From Verrucomicrobiota bacterium (GTDB lineage Bacteria > Verrucomicrobiota > Verrucomicrobiia > Limisphaerales > UBA9464), in contig VHCX01000015.1 in NCBI GenBank assembly GCA_016871615.1, positions 1 through 61,096 on the forward strand: 61,096 bases of DNA, given 5' to 3'. This document shows, one piece after another, positions 17,458 through 33,017 of the stretch. The translations under genes and the position numbers were made by a program. The notes under the pieces are model-generated. The model had not been told where the DNA came from and did no database searches. It worked only from the letters and a program-made list of their open reading frames with translations. The stretch's first letter is position 1; every line of letters begins with the position of its first letter.

Positions 17458-18720
17458 ATGGAGTTTTCTCTCCTTCCCCCCGGGGATTCCGCCCCCGATT
17501 CCATCGAAGACGCCCGCCGACTGGCCGAGTTGAAAGCCTTCCGGCCCGCCGGCCGGGGCTCCTGGGGGGAGGTGCCCGAAGCCGACTGGAACGACTGGCG
17601 CTGGCAGCTCAAGAACCGCGTCACCCGCCTCGAGCAGCTCGAGCGCCTCCTGCCGGGCATGACCCGCGAGGAGCGGGCCGGCGTGCTGCTGGCCGGGGAA
17701 TCGAAGCTGGCCCTGGCCATCACCCCGCACTTCTTCAACCTGATCGACGGGGCCGACGAGACGTGCCCGATCCGACGGCAGGTCCTTCCGAGGCTGGAGG
17801 AGACCGAGACCGCCCCCTGGGAGACCCTCGATCCCGTCGGCGAGGACGCCCATTCCCCGGTCCCGGGTCTGGTCCACCGGTACCCCGACCGGGTGCTCTT
17901 CCTGGTCACCGACCGGTGTGCCGCCTACTGCCGGTACTGCACGCGCTCGCGCCTGGTCAGCAACGCCAGCGGCTACGACTTCCACCCGGAGTTCGACCGC
18001 CAGATCGCCTACATCGCCAGCCACCCGGAGATCCGCGACGTGCTGCTCAGCGGCGGTGACCCGCTGCTCTTCAACGACGAGAAGCTCGAGTACCTGCTGG
18101 GGCGCCTCCGTGCCATCCCGCACGTCGAGTTCCTGCGGATCGGCAGCCGGGTGCCGATCTTCCTGCCCCAGCGCATCACGCCCGAGTTGTGCGCCATGCT
18201 CCGGCAGTTCCATCCGCTCTTCCTGAGCGTGCACACCAACCATCCCCGCGAACTGACCACCGAGGTCCGCGAGGCCCTGGGACGGTTGGCCGATGCGGGC
18301 ATCCCCTTGGGCAACCAGTCGGTGCTGCTCCGCCACGTCAACGACGATCCGGTCGTCATCAAGGCGCTGGTGCAGAAGCTCCTGGTCTGCCGCGTGCGGC
18401 CCTACTACATCTACCAGTGCGACCTGATCGCCGGCAGCTCGCACCTGCGGTCCACCGTGTCCCGGGGCCTTGAGATCATGGATTCCCTGCGCGGCCACAC
18501 CACCGGCTACGCCGTGCCCCAGTATGTCATCGATGCCCCGGGCGGCGGCGGCAAGATCCCGGTCAACCCGGGCTACATCCTGCGCAAGTCGGCCCACAAG
18601 GTCCTGCTGCGGAACTTCGAGGGCGAGGTCTTCGAATACCCCGAGAGCCCCGAGGGGGCAGGGGTTCCGGCCCCGTCGATGGCCGGCGAGGACCTCTCAG
18701 GTGCCCTTGGCAAGGACTGA
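17458..18720 (+). CDS. kamA: Lysine 2,3-aminomutase family radical SAM enzyme
   Basis: KamA interconverts L-lysine and L-beta-lysine using SAM, a [4Fe-4S] cluster and PLP. The cluster motif is C154-A-A-Y-C158-R-Y-C161. YQCDLIAGSSHLR and VIDAPGGGGKIPVNPGY contain the two aspartates that hold the lysine side-chain amine in characterised lysine 2,3-aminomutase and the PLP-binding lysine (GGGGK). Glutamate 2,3-aminomutases replace those aspartates, so lysine is favoured. The 420-residue length fits KamA better than the shorter EpmB. No beta-lysine acetyltransferase (AblB) or EF-P gene is adjacent. It is the last gene of the five-gene run, 33 bp after the MBL gene; its 3' end overlaps the convergent neighbour by 24 bp. 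Confidence 0.9.
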   Translation: MEFSLLPPGDSAPDSIEDARRLAELKAFRPAGRGSWGEVPEADWNDWRWQLKNRVTRLEQLERLLPGMTREERAGVLLAGESKLALAITPHFFNLIDGADETCPIRRQVLPRLEETETAPWETLDPVGEDAHSPVPGLVHRYPDRVLFLVTDRCAAYCRYCTRSRLVSNASGYDFHPEFDRQIAYIASHPEIRDVLLSGGDPLLFNDEKLEYLLGRLRAIPHVEFLRIGSRVPIFLPQRITPELCAMLRQFHPLFLSVHTNHPRELTTEVREALGRLADAGIPLGNQSVLLRHVNDDPVVIKALVQKLLVCRVRPYYIYQCDLIAGSSHLRSTVSRGLEIMDSLRGHTTGYAVPQYVIDAPGGGGKIPVNPGYILRKSAHKVLLRNFEGEVFEYPESPEGAGVPAPSMAGEDLSGALGKD

Positions 18721-19137
18721 AATCCCGTCCGCGCCCATGGCCGTCCCGCAGGCGGGACAATGACGGAAGTCCGGCGGGTTGACCCGGGCGCACGACGGAC
18801 AGGGCCTCTGCGAGGCCTTGGTGCGACGGTGGATCCACAGGTTGCGCAGGTAGGGGATCCATGAGAAGGCCTGGCCGGCGATGAACACGCTGTCGCGGCG
18901 CTGGATGGCGTAGCTCAGGAGGATGAGCGACCCGGTGAGGCTCAGCCACCAGAAGGCCTGCGGAACCACCACCCGGCGCTGGCGCTCGGTGGCGTGCCAC
19001 TGCACGAGGAAGCGGCTGAAGAACACCAGATTGCCGATCCAGCCCACGACCTTCCAGGCATGCCACTCGATCCCCAGAAAGCGCCCGTCGATCCAGACCA
19101 TGCCGAGGGGCAGGTCCCCGCCGATTCCCGACTCCAT
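18697..19137 (-). CDS. LpxB N-terminal-like (LABN) membrane protein with C-terminal zinc ribbon
   Basis: The 146-residue protein matches the small membrane domain found in front of some lipid-A-disaccharide synthases: WKVVGWIGNLVFFSRFLVQW, VVPQAFWWLSLTGSLILLSY and DSVFIAGQAFSWIPYLRNLW form three membrane segments. After the last helix, a four-cysteine zinc ribbon (CPSC...CPAC) takes up residues ~113-132. Stand-alone LABN proteins occur in several phyla and are thought to act in lipid or glycolipid handling; the ribbon is an addition I would not expect. It is convergent with kamA and overlaps its last 24 bp. The divergent neighbour is the rplA operon. Start ATG at 19137 is consistent with the first helix. 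Confidence 0.8.
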   Translation of the reverse strand: MESGIGGDLPLGMVWIDGRFLGIEWHAWKVVGWIGNLVFFSRFLVQWHATERQRRVVVPQAFWWLSLTGSLILLSYAIQRRDSVFIAGQAFSWIPYLRNLWIHRRTKASQRPCPSCARVNPPDFRHCPACGTAMGADGISVLAKGT

Positions 19138-19182
19138 GGGTTCATCATGGAAAAATCATCCCCGTTTGGCGCGGAAATTCTT

Positions 19183-19212
19183 TTGACGTCGGCCGGTCTT
19201 CTGGGGTAGACA
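19183..19212 (+). promoter_or_regulatory. Candidate sigma70 promoter for rplA-rplJ-rplL-rpoB-rpoC
   Basis: TTGACG (19183-19188) and TAGACA (19207-19212) are separated by 18 bp, 88 bp before the rplA start. A GGGAGG string at 19266-19271 and the segment CACCGCTAGCAAA just before the rplA ATG are reminiscent of ribosomal-protein leader/spacer sequences; this is an impression, not a modelled structure. Confidence 0.5.
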
Positions 19213-19299
19213 CCCAATTCCTTGTGGGTAGAAGAGATTCCACCCATCGGTCAAACCATCAACGCGGGAGGACTCACGTCCGCATGCACCGCTAGCAAA

Positions 19300-19995
19300 A
19301 TGCCCAGCAAACGCTACAAAAAGGCCTTGGCCCAGGTGGACGCCACCAAGGCCTACCCCCTCAACTCGGCCGTCGAGATCCTCACCAAGTTCCCCAAGGC
19401 CAAGTTCAACGAGACCGTCGACTTGGCCTTCCGCCTCGGGGTGGATCCCAAGCAGTCCGACCAGATGGTCCGTGGCACCACCCCGCTGCCCCACGGCACC
19501 GGCAAGACCGTGCGTGTGCTCGTGTTCACCAAGCCCGGTGCCCCCGCCGAGGCGGCCCGCGCGGCCGGAGCCGAGTTTGTCGGCTTCGAGGACATGATCA
19601 AGAAGTGCGTCGACGGCTGGACCGACTTCGACGTCGCCATCGCCACGCCCGAGGCCATGACCGAGGTCCGTAAGCTCGGCAAGGTGCTGGGTCCCCGCGG
19701 CCTGATGCCCAATCCCAAGACCGGCACCGTGACCGACGACACCGGCAAGGCTGTTCGCGAGGTTAAGGCGGGTCGCGTCGAGTTCAAGGTCGACAAGGCC
19801 GGCAACATCCACGTTCCAGTGGGCAAGGCCAGTTTCTCGGCCCAGCAGATCTCCGAGAACGCCCGCTCCGTGGTCGAGGCCGTCTTCCGCGCCCGTCCGT
19901 CCAGCGTCAAGGGCGTCTACGTCCGCAGCGTCACCCTGTCGCTGACCATGAGCCCGCCGGTGTCCGTCGAGCTCAAGGAATTCCTCTCCGCCTAA
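19300..19995 (+). CDS. rplA: 50S ribosomal protein L1
   Basis: L1 forms the mobile stalk near the ribosomal E site and in many bacteria represses its own mRNA. The 231-residue protein begins MPSKRYKKALAQVD and shows the family marks FNETVDLAFRLGVDPKQSDQ, VRGTTPLPHGTGK and KLGKVLGPRGLMPNPKTGTV. An upstream in-frame start at 19222 would add 26 residues that read through leader sequence, so the ATG at 19300 is preferred. L11 (rplK) and nusG, which normally precede L1, are not here; the gene starts its own transcription unit after a likely promoter. rplJ follows after 27 bp. Confidence 0.97.
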   Translation: MPSKRYKKALAQVDATKAYPLNSAVEILTKFPKAKFNETVDLAFRLGVDPKQSDQMVRGTTPLPHGTGKTVRVLVFTKPGAPAEAARAAGAEFVGFEDMIKKCVDGWTDFDVAIATPEAMTEVRKLGKVLGPRGLMPNPKTGTVTDDTGKAVREVKAGRVEFKVDKAGNIHVPVGKASFSAQQISENARSVVEAVFRARPSSVKGVYVRSVTLSLTMSPPVSVELKEFLSA

Positions 19996-20022
19996 CCCCA
20001 ACATCCAGCACCGCAACCAGAC

Positions 20023-20535
20023 ATGCGCGCAGAAAAGAAGCTCATCTCGGCGGAGTATTTGGCCCGCCTCAACGCCTCGCCGTTCTTCCTGGTCGTCGAC
20101 TACAAAGGTCTGACCGTCCAGAAGTTCACCGAACTCCGCAAGCGCCTGAACAAGGCCGGGGGTGAGGTCCACGTGGTCAAGAACACCCTCTTCAGCATCG
20201 CTGCCAAGGAGGCCGGTTTGGCCGACCTGTCAGGGGTGCTCTCCGGCCAGTTGGCCGCCGTGACCGGCACGAAGGACATCGCCGCAGTGGCCAAGGTTAT
20301 CAAGACCTTCCAGTCCGAGTTCGAGAAGCCCAAGCTGCAGTTTGGCGTCTTGGGCAACAAGAGCCTCTCAGCCGACGAGGTTCGCGCGATCGCCGACCTG
20401 CCCCCGCTCGCCGAGATCCAGGGCAAGATCCTGGGCCTCCTGCAGGCCCCGGCCCAGAAGCTCGCGGCGCTCATCAACACGCCGGCGACCCAGGTCGCCC
20501 GTGTCATCGGCGCCTACGCCGAGAAATCGGCCTGA
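20023..20535 (+). CDS. rplJ: 50S ribosomal protein L10
   Basis: L10 anchors the L7/L12 dimers in the GTPase-associated stalk. The 170-residue protein starts MRAEKKLISAEYLARLNASP, then FLVVDYKGLTVQKFTELRKRL and EVHVVKNTLFSIAAKEAGL, and ends in the long C-terminal helix (PAQKLAALINTPATQVARVIGAY) that binds L7/L12 dimers. It lies 27 bp after rplA and about 190 bp before rplL. The spacer after it contains two strong inverted repeats that could set the L10:L12 ratio. Start ATG at 20023. Confidence 0.97.
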   Translation: MRAEKKLISAEYLARLNASPFFLVVDYKGLTVQKFTELRKRLNKAGGEVHVVKNTLFSIAAKEAGLADLSGVLSGQLAAVTGTKDIAAVAKVIKTFQSEFEKPKLQFGVLGNKSLSADEVRAIADLPPLAEIQGKILGLLQAPAQKLAALINTPATQVARVIGAYAEKSA

Positions 20536-20553
20536 TCCAAGCCGGGCGGGTTG

Positions 20554-20676
20554 CCCTCCGTTCGCGGAGGGTGTTTCCTGTCACAGTCCATCCTTTTATT
20601 CCCTTTCCCTCCGGGCACGGTGCCTGGGAGGAATCCAACGAAACCAAGTAAATCGTCGGTCCACGGGCCGTGGACC
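20554..20676 (+). promoter_or_regulatory. rplJ-rplL spacer with a UUCG hairpin and a perfect palindrome
   Basis: Two elements lie between the rplJ stop and rplL start. First, CCCTCCG-TTCG-CGGAGGG (20554-20571), a seven-pair hairpin with a TTCG tetraloop and only a weak T stretch after it, so possibly a partial terminator or attenuator. Second, GGTCCACGGGCCGTGGACC (20658-20676), a perfect 19-bp inverted repeat 48 bp before the rplL ATG. Bacteria commonly regulate L12 synthesis separately from L10; the role of either element here is inferred. Confidence 0.55.
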
Positions 20677-20724
20677 AATTCGGGGTGGCCGCCCCGACGA
20701 CGAGACGAAACCACAGAAAATACC

Positions 20725-21114
20725 ATGGCAGACATCAACAACATCGTCGAAGAACTGAGCAAGCTCACCGTTCTCGAGGCCGCCGAGCTCGTGAAGGCCC
20801 TCGAGACCAAGTGGGGTGTGACCGCCGCCGCCCCGGTGGCCGTCGCCGCCGCCGCCCCCGCGGCCGGTGGTGCCGCCGCCCCCGCCGCCGAGGCCAAGAC
20901 CACCTTCGACGTCTGGCTGGCCTCCGTGCCCGCCGACAAGAAGATCAACGTCATCAAGGCTGTTCGCGAGGTCAAGGCCGGTCTCGGCCTGGCCGAGGCC
21001 AAGGCCCTCGTCGAGGGTGCCCCGAAGCTGCTGCTCGAGGGTGCCAACAAGGCCGATGCCGATGCCGCCGCCAAGAAGATCGAGGAGGCGGGCGGCAAGG
21101 TCGAGCTGAAGTGA
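20725..21114 (+). CDS. rplL: 50S ribosomal protein L7/L12
   Basis: L7/L12 is the multicopy stalk protein that recruits translation GTPases. The 129-residue protein has the N-terminal dimerisation helix pair ([20 protein letters not shown]), an Ala-rich flexible hinge (residues ~35-58) and the C-terminal domain with [20 protein letters not shown] and [12 protein letters not shown], where factors bind. The ORF stays open to 20551, but the L12 start is clearly the ATG at 20725. Downstream there is a 293-bp spacer with a hairpin before rpoB. Confidence 0.97.
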   Translation: MADINNIVEELSKLTVLEAAELVKALETKWGVTAAAPVAVAAAAPAAGGAAAPAAEAKTTFDVWLASVPADKKINVIKAVREVKAGLGLAEAKALVEGAPKLLLEGANKADADAAAKKIEEAGGKVELK

Positions 21115-21123
21115 TTTTGCGCA

Positions 21124-21162
21124 CCGTGCGTCGGGTGCTACTCTGTGGTATCCGACGCACGG
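21124..21162 (+). terminator. Hairpin at the head of the rplL-rpoB spacer, probable attenuator or processing site
   Basis: Perfect 11-bp arms CCGTGCGTCGG (21124-21134) and CCGACGCACGG (21152-21162) flank a 17-nt loop, starting 10 bp after the rplL stop. Only ATTGTT follows, so full termination is unlikely. In E. coli the equivalent spacer holds an attenuator and an RNase III site; by analogy this hairpin may reduce polymerase-subunit transcription relative to L12. The rest of the spacer (21163-21407) shows no gene. Confidence 0.6.
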
Positions 21163-21407
21163 ATTGTTCCCTCATCACCGACCCCGCGAGTGCCCGCCAG
21201 GCTCGCTACGGTTGGCGTCCGTCAGAGTCCGTTTTCGGTCAACCCAAGGCACAAGTCACCCGTTTTGGCAGGATTGGAATAGCGATTCAGTGGGACGAGA
21301 TCCGGTGAAGGTTGAAGAGAGCTTCGCCGGACCTCGTCGTATTGTATTTTACGGCGAAAACAGTCCCAAGGCAGGTGCCGCAGAAATCCCCGAGTCACGA
21401 GGTCGCA

Positions 21408-25286
<3,879 letters not shown>

Positions 25287-25322
25287 ACCCCTCCCCGATC
25301 ATCCGCTGAACGCACACGAACT

Positions 25323-29462
<4,140 letters not shown>

Positions 29463-29487
29463 TCCAAGGCGGTCCGCCAACCTCCCG

Positions 29488-29520
29488 CAGGGCACCTGGT
29501 GACGGGTGCCCTGTCGTTTT
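29488..29520 (+). terminator. Rho-independent terminator of the rplA-rpoC operon
   Basis: Stem CAGGGCACC (29488-29496) / GGTGCCCTG (29505-29513) followed by TCGTTTTG, 25 bp after the rpoC stop. Confidence 0.8.
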
Positions 29521-29867
29521 GACGGGGGCGGTTCCCTACGTGCCCGACCTTCGGGAGTGCCCAGGGTCCCGGGCTGCAGGCCTTTGGGGGAGGGTGTCGA
29601 TCCAAGGGTGGGAGGTCCGGGCTGGATCGGGGCGGACGGGGACACCCCCCTGGATGCTGGACCGCAACCTGCGGTGTTCCCAGGCGGCGGGTTGGCAGCC
29701 CGATGCCGCCGGGCGGCCTGTTGCCGCCGATGGTGAATGACACCGGAGGGGATTCTTGGGGGGAGGGCAAAAGGCCGTCCGTAAAACGGTTGCGCGGGTG
29801 GGGTTGGGGTTTCAATCTCAGACCGGCGTCCGGGCGGAGCCCAGGTCCGGTCGCACCGGATCCTCCC
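29521..29867. other. Gene-free stretch between rpoC and the DUF4912 gene
   Basis: These 347 bp contain no ORF with protein-like composition. The frame of the next gene stays open from 29703, but the extra 55 residues are Gly/Pro/Trp rich without family features. I see no recognisable promoter, RNA gene or repeat. Confidence 0.5.
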
Positions 29868-31316
29868 ATGAAGAAGGCCCCCCGCACCCCGGCGCAACGT
29901 GAGGCCGGGACCCCTGCCGCCCCGTCCACGGCGACTCTCGAGCCCCCCAGTCCCCGATCCAGGCTTCGGATCCGGCCCCGTTTCGGGCCAGAACCGCTGC
30001 CCCAACCCGTCCGGGGTCGCTGGGGTCGCGATGCCGTGCGTGGGCGCCCCGGTCGGCGTCGGCCGTGGGTCAGCCGGGCGGTTCCCGGTTTGGCCGCCGG
30101 ACCCTGGCGCATTCCATTCGTGCGGCGTCCTGCCAAGGCCCAACCGGCGGTCCCTGCGGCCGGTCCGACGAAATCTGCCGGCCGCAAACGCCGCCCGGCC
30201 CGGGCTCCCCGGATTGCCAAGAACCTCCCCGCGCCCGAGGTGCCGCGGACGCCCGGTCCGCCGATGGCCCCGACGCCCCCTGCACCGGTCCCGCCTGCCG
30301 AGTGGGTCACCCCGCTGGTCTCCGGGGCCTTCGACCCGGCCGAGGTGCCCGCCGGACTGCCCCCGATCCCGCCGATCCTGCTGGAGGGTGACGTGGCGCC
30401 GAACGTGGCGCCGGACTGGGCACCGCCTCCGGACCGATCCACGACGGCCGGGACCTCCGGGCGGGGTCCGGGTGGGGCCGTCTGGCTGGCCGGATGCGAT
30501 CCGAGGACCCTGCTGATGGGCTGGGAGGATCCGGCCCCGGGATCCGCAGCCTCGCCGCAACCGACCGAGTGGCGCCTGCGCCCGATCTCGCATCCTGACG
30601 CGATCCTGGCGACCGGACCGCTGCCGCCCGACCGTCGTTTTCTCTTCCTCGAGGCCCCGTGCCTGGGGGGAATCCAGGTGGCCGAGATCGGGACCCGCAG
30701 CCCCGAGGGCCTGTGGGAGCGCTTGGCCACCTCATCCCCGTTCGCCGTGCCGGAGGCCCCCACGGGGTTTTCCGGAGGGCCATCGATCGCGGGGCGGGGG
30801 GACTCGCCGGCGGCCGTCCTGGTCCGACCGGGATTCCCGCCGGCCTATTTCGAGGCCCTCCTCGACGCTCGAGGGCTCCCCGGAGGCTCGGCCTCCGGCC
30901 TGAAGTCGGCCGTGGATCGGGAGGGGTTGCCGTCCTCCGGAGACCGGCTCTTTCCGGCCGGCGTGGGTGCGCCGTCGTCCGATGCCGGCCTGGCGGTGGC
31001 CCCGACCGGGGGCATCGCCCCGGACGGATTTGCCTTCCGCGTGCATGCCGAGGTCGTGGTGCGTGGCAGCACCGAGTTGGGCACGCGGGTCACGATGGCC
31101 GGAAGACCCGTGGCGATCCGTCCCGACGGCTCGTTCACCGCGCGGTTCTCGCTCCCGGACGGCCGTTTCGAGCTGCCCTTGGAGGCCGTCAGTCCCCGGG
31201 GATCCGGGGCGCGGAAGGCGACCTTGCGTCTCGAGCGCCGGACCGCCGTCGACGGTGTCGTCGGTGTCCACCCCACCGATCCCGCTCTCCGTCCGCCCGG
31301 CGAGGCCGTCGGGTGA
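29868..31316 (+). CDS. DUF4912-domain protein
   Basis: The 482-residue protein begins with ~150 residues rich in Pro, Arg and Ala (disordered), followed by a DUF4912-type domain: a beta strand pair around AVWLAGCDPRTLLMGWED, then PLPPDRRFLFLEAPCLGGIQ and VAEIGTRSPEGLWERLATSS. The last ~100 residues have the beta-sandwich segment FRVHAEVVVRGSTELGTRVT with MAGRPVAIRPDGSFTARFSL that often ends these proteins. DUF4912 genes are commonly found beside GH57 enzymes, and here the stop overlaps the GH57 start as GTGA. Function not established; a carbohydrate-binding role is a guess from its partner and fold. I chose the ATG at 29868. Confidence 0.75.
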   Translation: MKKAPRTPAQREAGTPAAPSTATLEPPSPRSRLRIRPRFGPEPLPQPVRGRWGRDAVRGRPGRRRPWVSRAVPGLAAGPWRIPFVRRPAKAQPAVPAAGPTKSAGRKRRPARAPRIAKNLPAPEVPRTPGPPMAPTPPAPVPPAEWVTPLVSGAFDPAEVPAGLPPIPPILLEGDVAPNVAPDWAPPPDRSTTAGTSGRGPGGAVWLAGCDPRTLLMGWEDPAPGSAASPQPTEWRLRPISHPDAILATGPLPPDRRFLFLEAPCLGGIQVAEIGTRSPEGLWERLATSSPFAVPEAPTGFSGGPSIAGRGDSPAAVLVRPGFPPAYFEALLDARGLPGGSASGLKSAVDREGLPSSGDRLFPAGVGAPSSDAGLAVAPTGGIAPDGFAFRVHAEVVVRGSTELGTRVTMAGRPVAIRPDGSFTARFSLPDGRFELPLEAVSPRGSGARKATLRLERRTAVDGVVGVHPTDPALRPPGEAVG

Positions 31317-32950
31317 GCGGTTCCCTCGCCATCGTGCTTCATGCCCACCTTCCGTGGGTTCGGCATCCCGAGCACGAGCGGTCCCTCGAGGAGCACTGGT
31401 TCTTCGAGGCGGTGGCCGAGTGCTATCTGCCGCTGCTGAGGAACCTGCGGGAATGGACGCGGGACGGGGTGGACTGGGGGCTCACCCTCGGGGTCACGCC
31501 GACCCTTGGGGCCATGTGGGATGATCCGCTCCTGAGGTCGCGCACGGCGCGGTATCTGTCCGAGCGGCGCGAACTGGCCCAGCGGGAGATCGGCCGCACC
31601 CTGCTGGTGCCGGCGTTGAACGCCGCCGCCCGCTGCCATGCCGAGGCCTACGAGCGGGCCTGGGCCGACTGGGAGGACTGCGGGGGCGACCTCTCCGGGG
31701 CCTTCGCCGGCTGGGCGCGCACCGGTCGTCTGGAGGTGTTGGCCGGACCGGCGACGCATCCGATCCTGCCACTCCTGGCCGACGAGCCGGGGAGCCTTGC
31801 GGCCCAGTTGGCGCTCGGGGTGCGCGAGCACGAACGCCGCTTCGGCCGACCGGTCCGGGGTCTCTGGCTGCCGGAGTGCGCCTGGTCGTCCCGCATCGAG
31901 CCCCACCTGGCCGGGGCCGGCGTCGGTCATTGCCTGCTGGAGACCCATGGGGTGCTGGGGGGCAGCCCCGCCCCGCCGGCCGCGGTGTTCCTGCCCGTGC
32001 GAAGCCTGCTCGGAATCACGCTGTTCGGCCGCGACCCCGGCAGTGCGCGGCAGGTCTGGAGCCGGCAGGGGGGCTACCCGGGAGATCCCCGATACCGGGA
32101 ATTCCACTCGGATCTGGCCGACGATGCCGACTGGGAGTGGATCGGCGGACTCATGGCGGCGCCGGGTGTCCGTCATCCCACCGGCTTCAAGTACCGTCGG
32201 GTGACCGGCGGGGCGGGGGAGAAGGCCTGGTACGACCGTCCCGAGGCGCTGCTGGCGGTCCGCGAGCACGCCGGGCATTTCCTCTCGGCCCAGGCGGAGC
32301 GACTCGCCCGCGTCGCCGAAGGCCTGGCCTGCCCCCCGGTGGTGGTGGCACCCTACGATGCGGAACTCTTCGGCCACTGGTGGTACGAGGGCCCGGAGTT
32401 CCTCGACCAGGTGATGCGCCGGGCCGGAGGTTTCGGGATCCTTCCGGAGACCCTTTCGCAGGCGCTCGACCGGCGTGGGCGTGACTGGCCGGTCTCCCGG
32501 CCGGCCGACTCGAGTTGGGGGGAGGGCGGCCACCTCGGGGTCTGGTTGCATCCGACCAACGCCGACCTGCAACCGCGACTCAGGACGGCCGGTCGGCAGA
32601 TGGTGCGGGTCGCGCGGGCCGCCGTGGCCCCCGGCGCCGAGCCTCCGCCGTCGGGCACCAGCCCCCGGGACCTGGAGCGGTGGGCCGCCCGGGCCGCCCG
32701 CGAGCTGCTCCTGGCGCAGGCCAGCGACTGGCCGTTCCTCATCCGCATGGGTACCTCGGCCGGCTATTCCCGGGGCCGGGTCGAGGCGCATCTGGCCGCC
32801 TTCGATCGCCTGGCCGTGGCGGTCCTCTCCGCCGGAGCCACCCCGCCCGGCGGGCCCGGTGAGACGACCTGGCCGGGCGACGGGTTCCCGGAACCGGATC
32901 CCCGATGGTGGCTCGGGTCGGAGGTCGCAGGCCAAAAATTCGGGCGTTGA
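31313..32950 (+). CDS. GH57 family 1,4-alpha-glucan branching enzyme-like protein (DUF1957)
   Basis: The 545-residue protein is a glycoside hydrolase family 57 enzyme of the branching-enzyme/DUF1957 type, predicted to introduce alpha-1,6 branches in alpha-glucan. The GH57 opening HAHLPWVRHPEHE, nucleophile E188 in LWLPECAW and catalytic acid D349 in VAPYDAELFGHWWYEGP are all present and at the spacing of the Thermus thermophilus enzyme (E184, D353). The C-terminal helical part with the conserved SDWPFLIRMG motif is complete. The GTG start at 31313 overlaps the upstream stop; the longer open frame from 30659 is a shadow of the DUF4912 gene. Cytosolic. Confidence 0.92.
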   Translation: MSGSLAIVLHAHLPWVRHPEHERSLEEHWFFEAVAECYLPLLRNLREWTRDGVDWGLTLGVTPTLGAMWDDPLLRSRTARYLSERRELAQREIGRTLLVPALNAAARCHAEAYERAWADWEDCGGDLSGAFAGWARTGRLEVLAGPATHPILPLLADEPGSLAAQLALGVREHERRFGRPVRGLWLPECAWSSRIEPHLAGAGVGHCLLETHGVLGGSPAPPAAVFLPVRSLLGITLFGRDPGSARQVWSRQGGYPGDPRYREFHSDLADDADWEWIGGLMAAPGVRHPTGFKYRRVTGGAGEKAWYDRPEALLAVREHAGHFLSAQAERLARVAEGLACPPVVVAPYDAELFGHWWYEGPEFLDQVMRRAGGFGILPETLSQALDRRGRDWPVSRPADSSWGEGGHLGVWLHPTNADLQPRLRTAGRQMVRVARAAVAPGAEPPPSGTSPRDLERWAARAARELLLAQASDWPFLIRMGTSAGYSRGRVEAHLAAFDRLAVAVLSAGATPPGGPGETTWPGDGFPEPDPRWWLGSEVAGQKFGR

Positions 32951-33017
32951 CGATTTTGGCCGGGATCCGCTTCATCCGGATTGGACCCTTTCAATTTTGT
33001 CGTAACCTCCAGCCATC

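Noticed and set aside
15112-18597. 1,161-codon open frame on the minus strand opposite purU-kamA
   Set aside because: Spans four genes with recognisable motifs on the plus strand; its translation has no motif and mirrors third-position GC bias.
18697-18720. Frameshift at the 3' end of kamA
   Set aside because: The KamA C-terminus has normal length; the overlap is simply two convergent genes sharing 24 bp.
29521-29867. Small RNA or gene downstream of rpoC
   Set aside because: No promoter-terminator pair or conserved-looking fold seen; the open frame there lacks protein-like composition.
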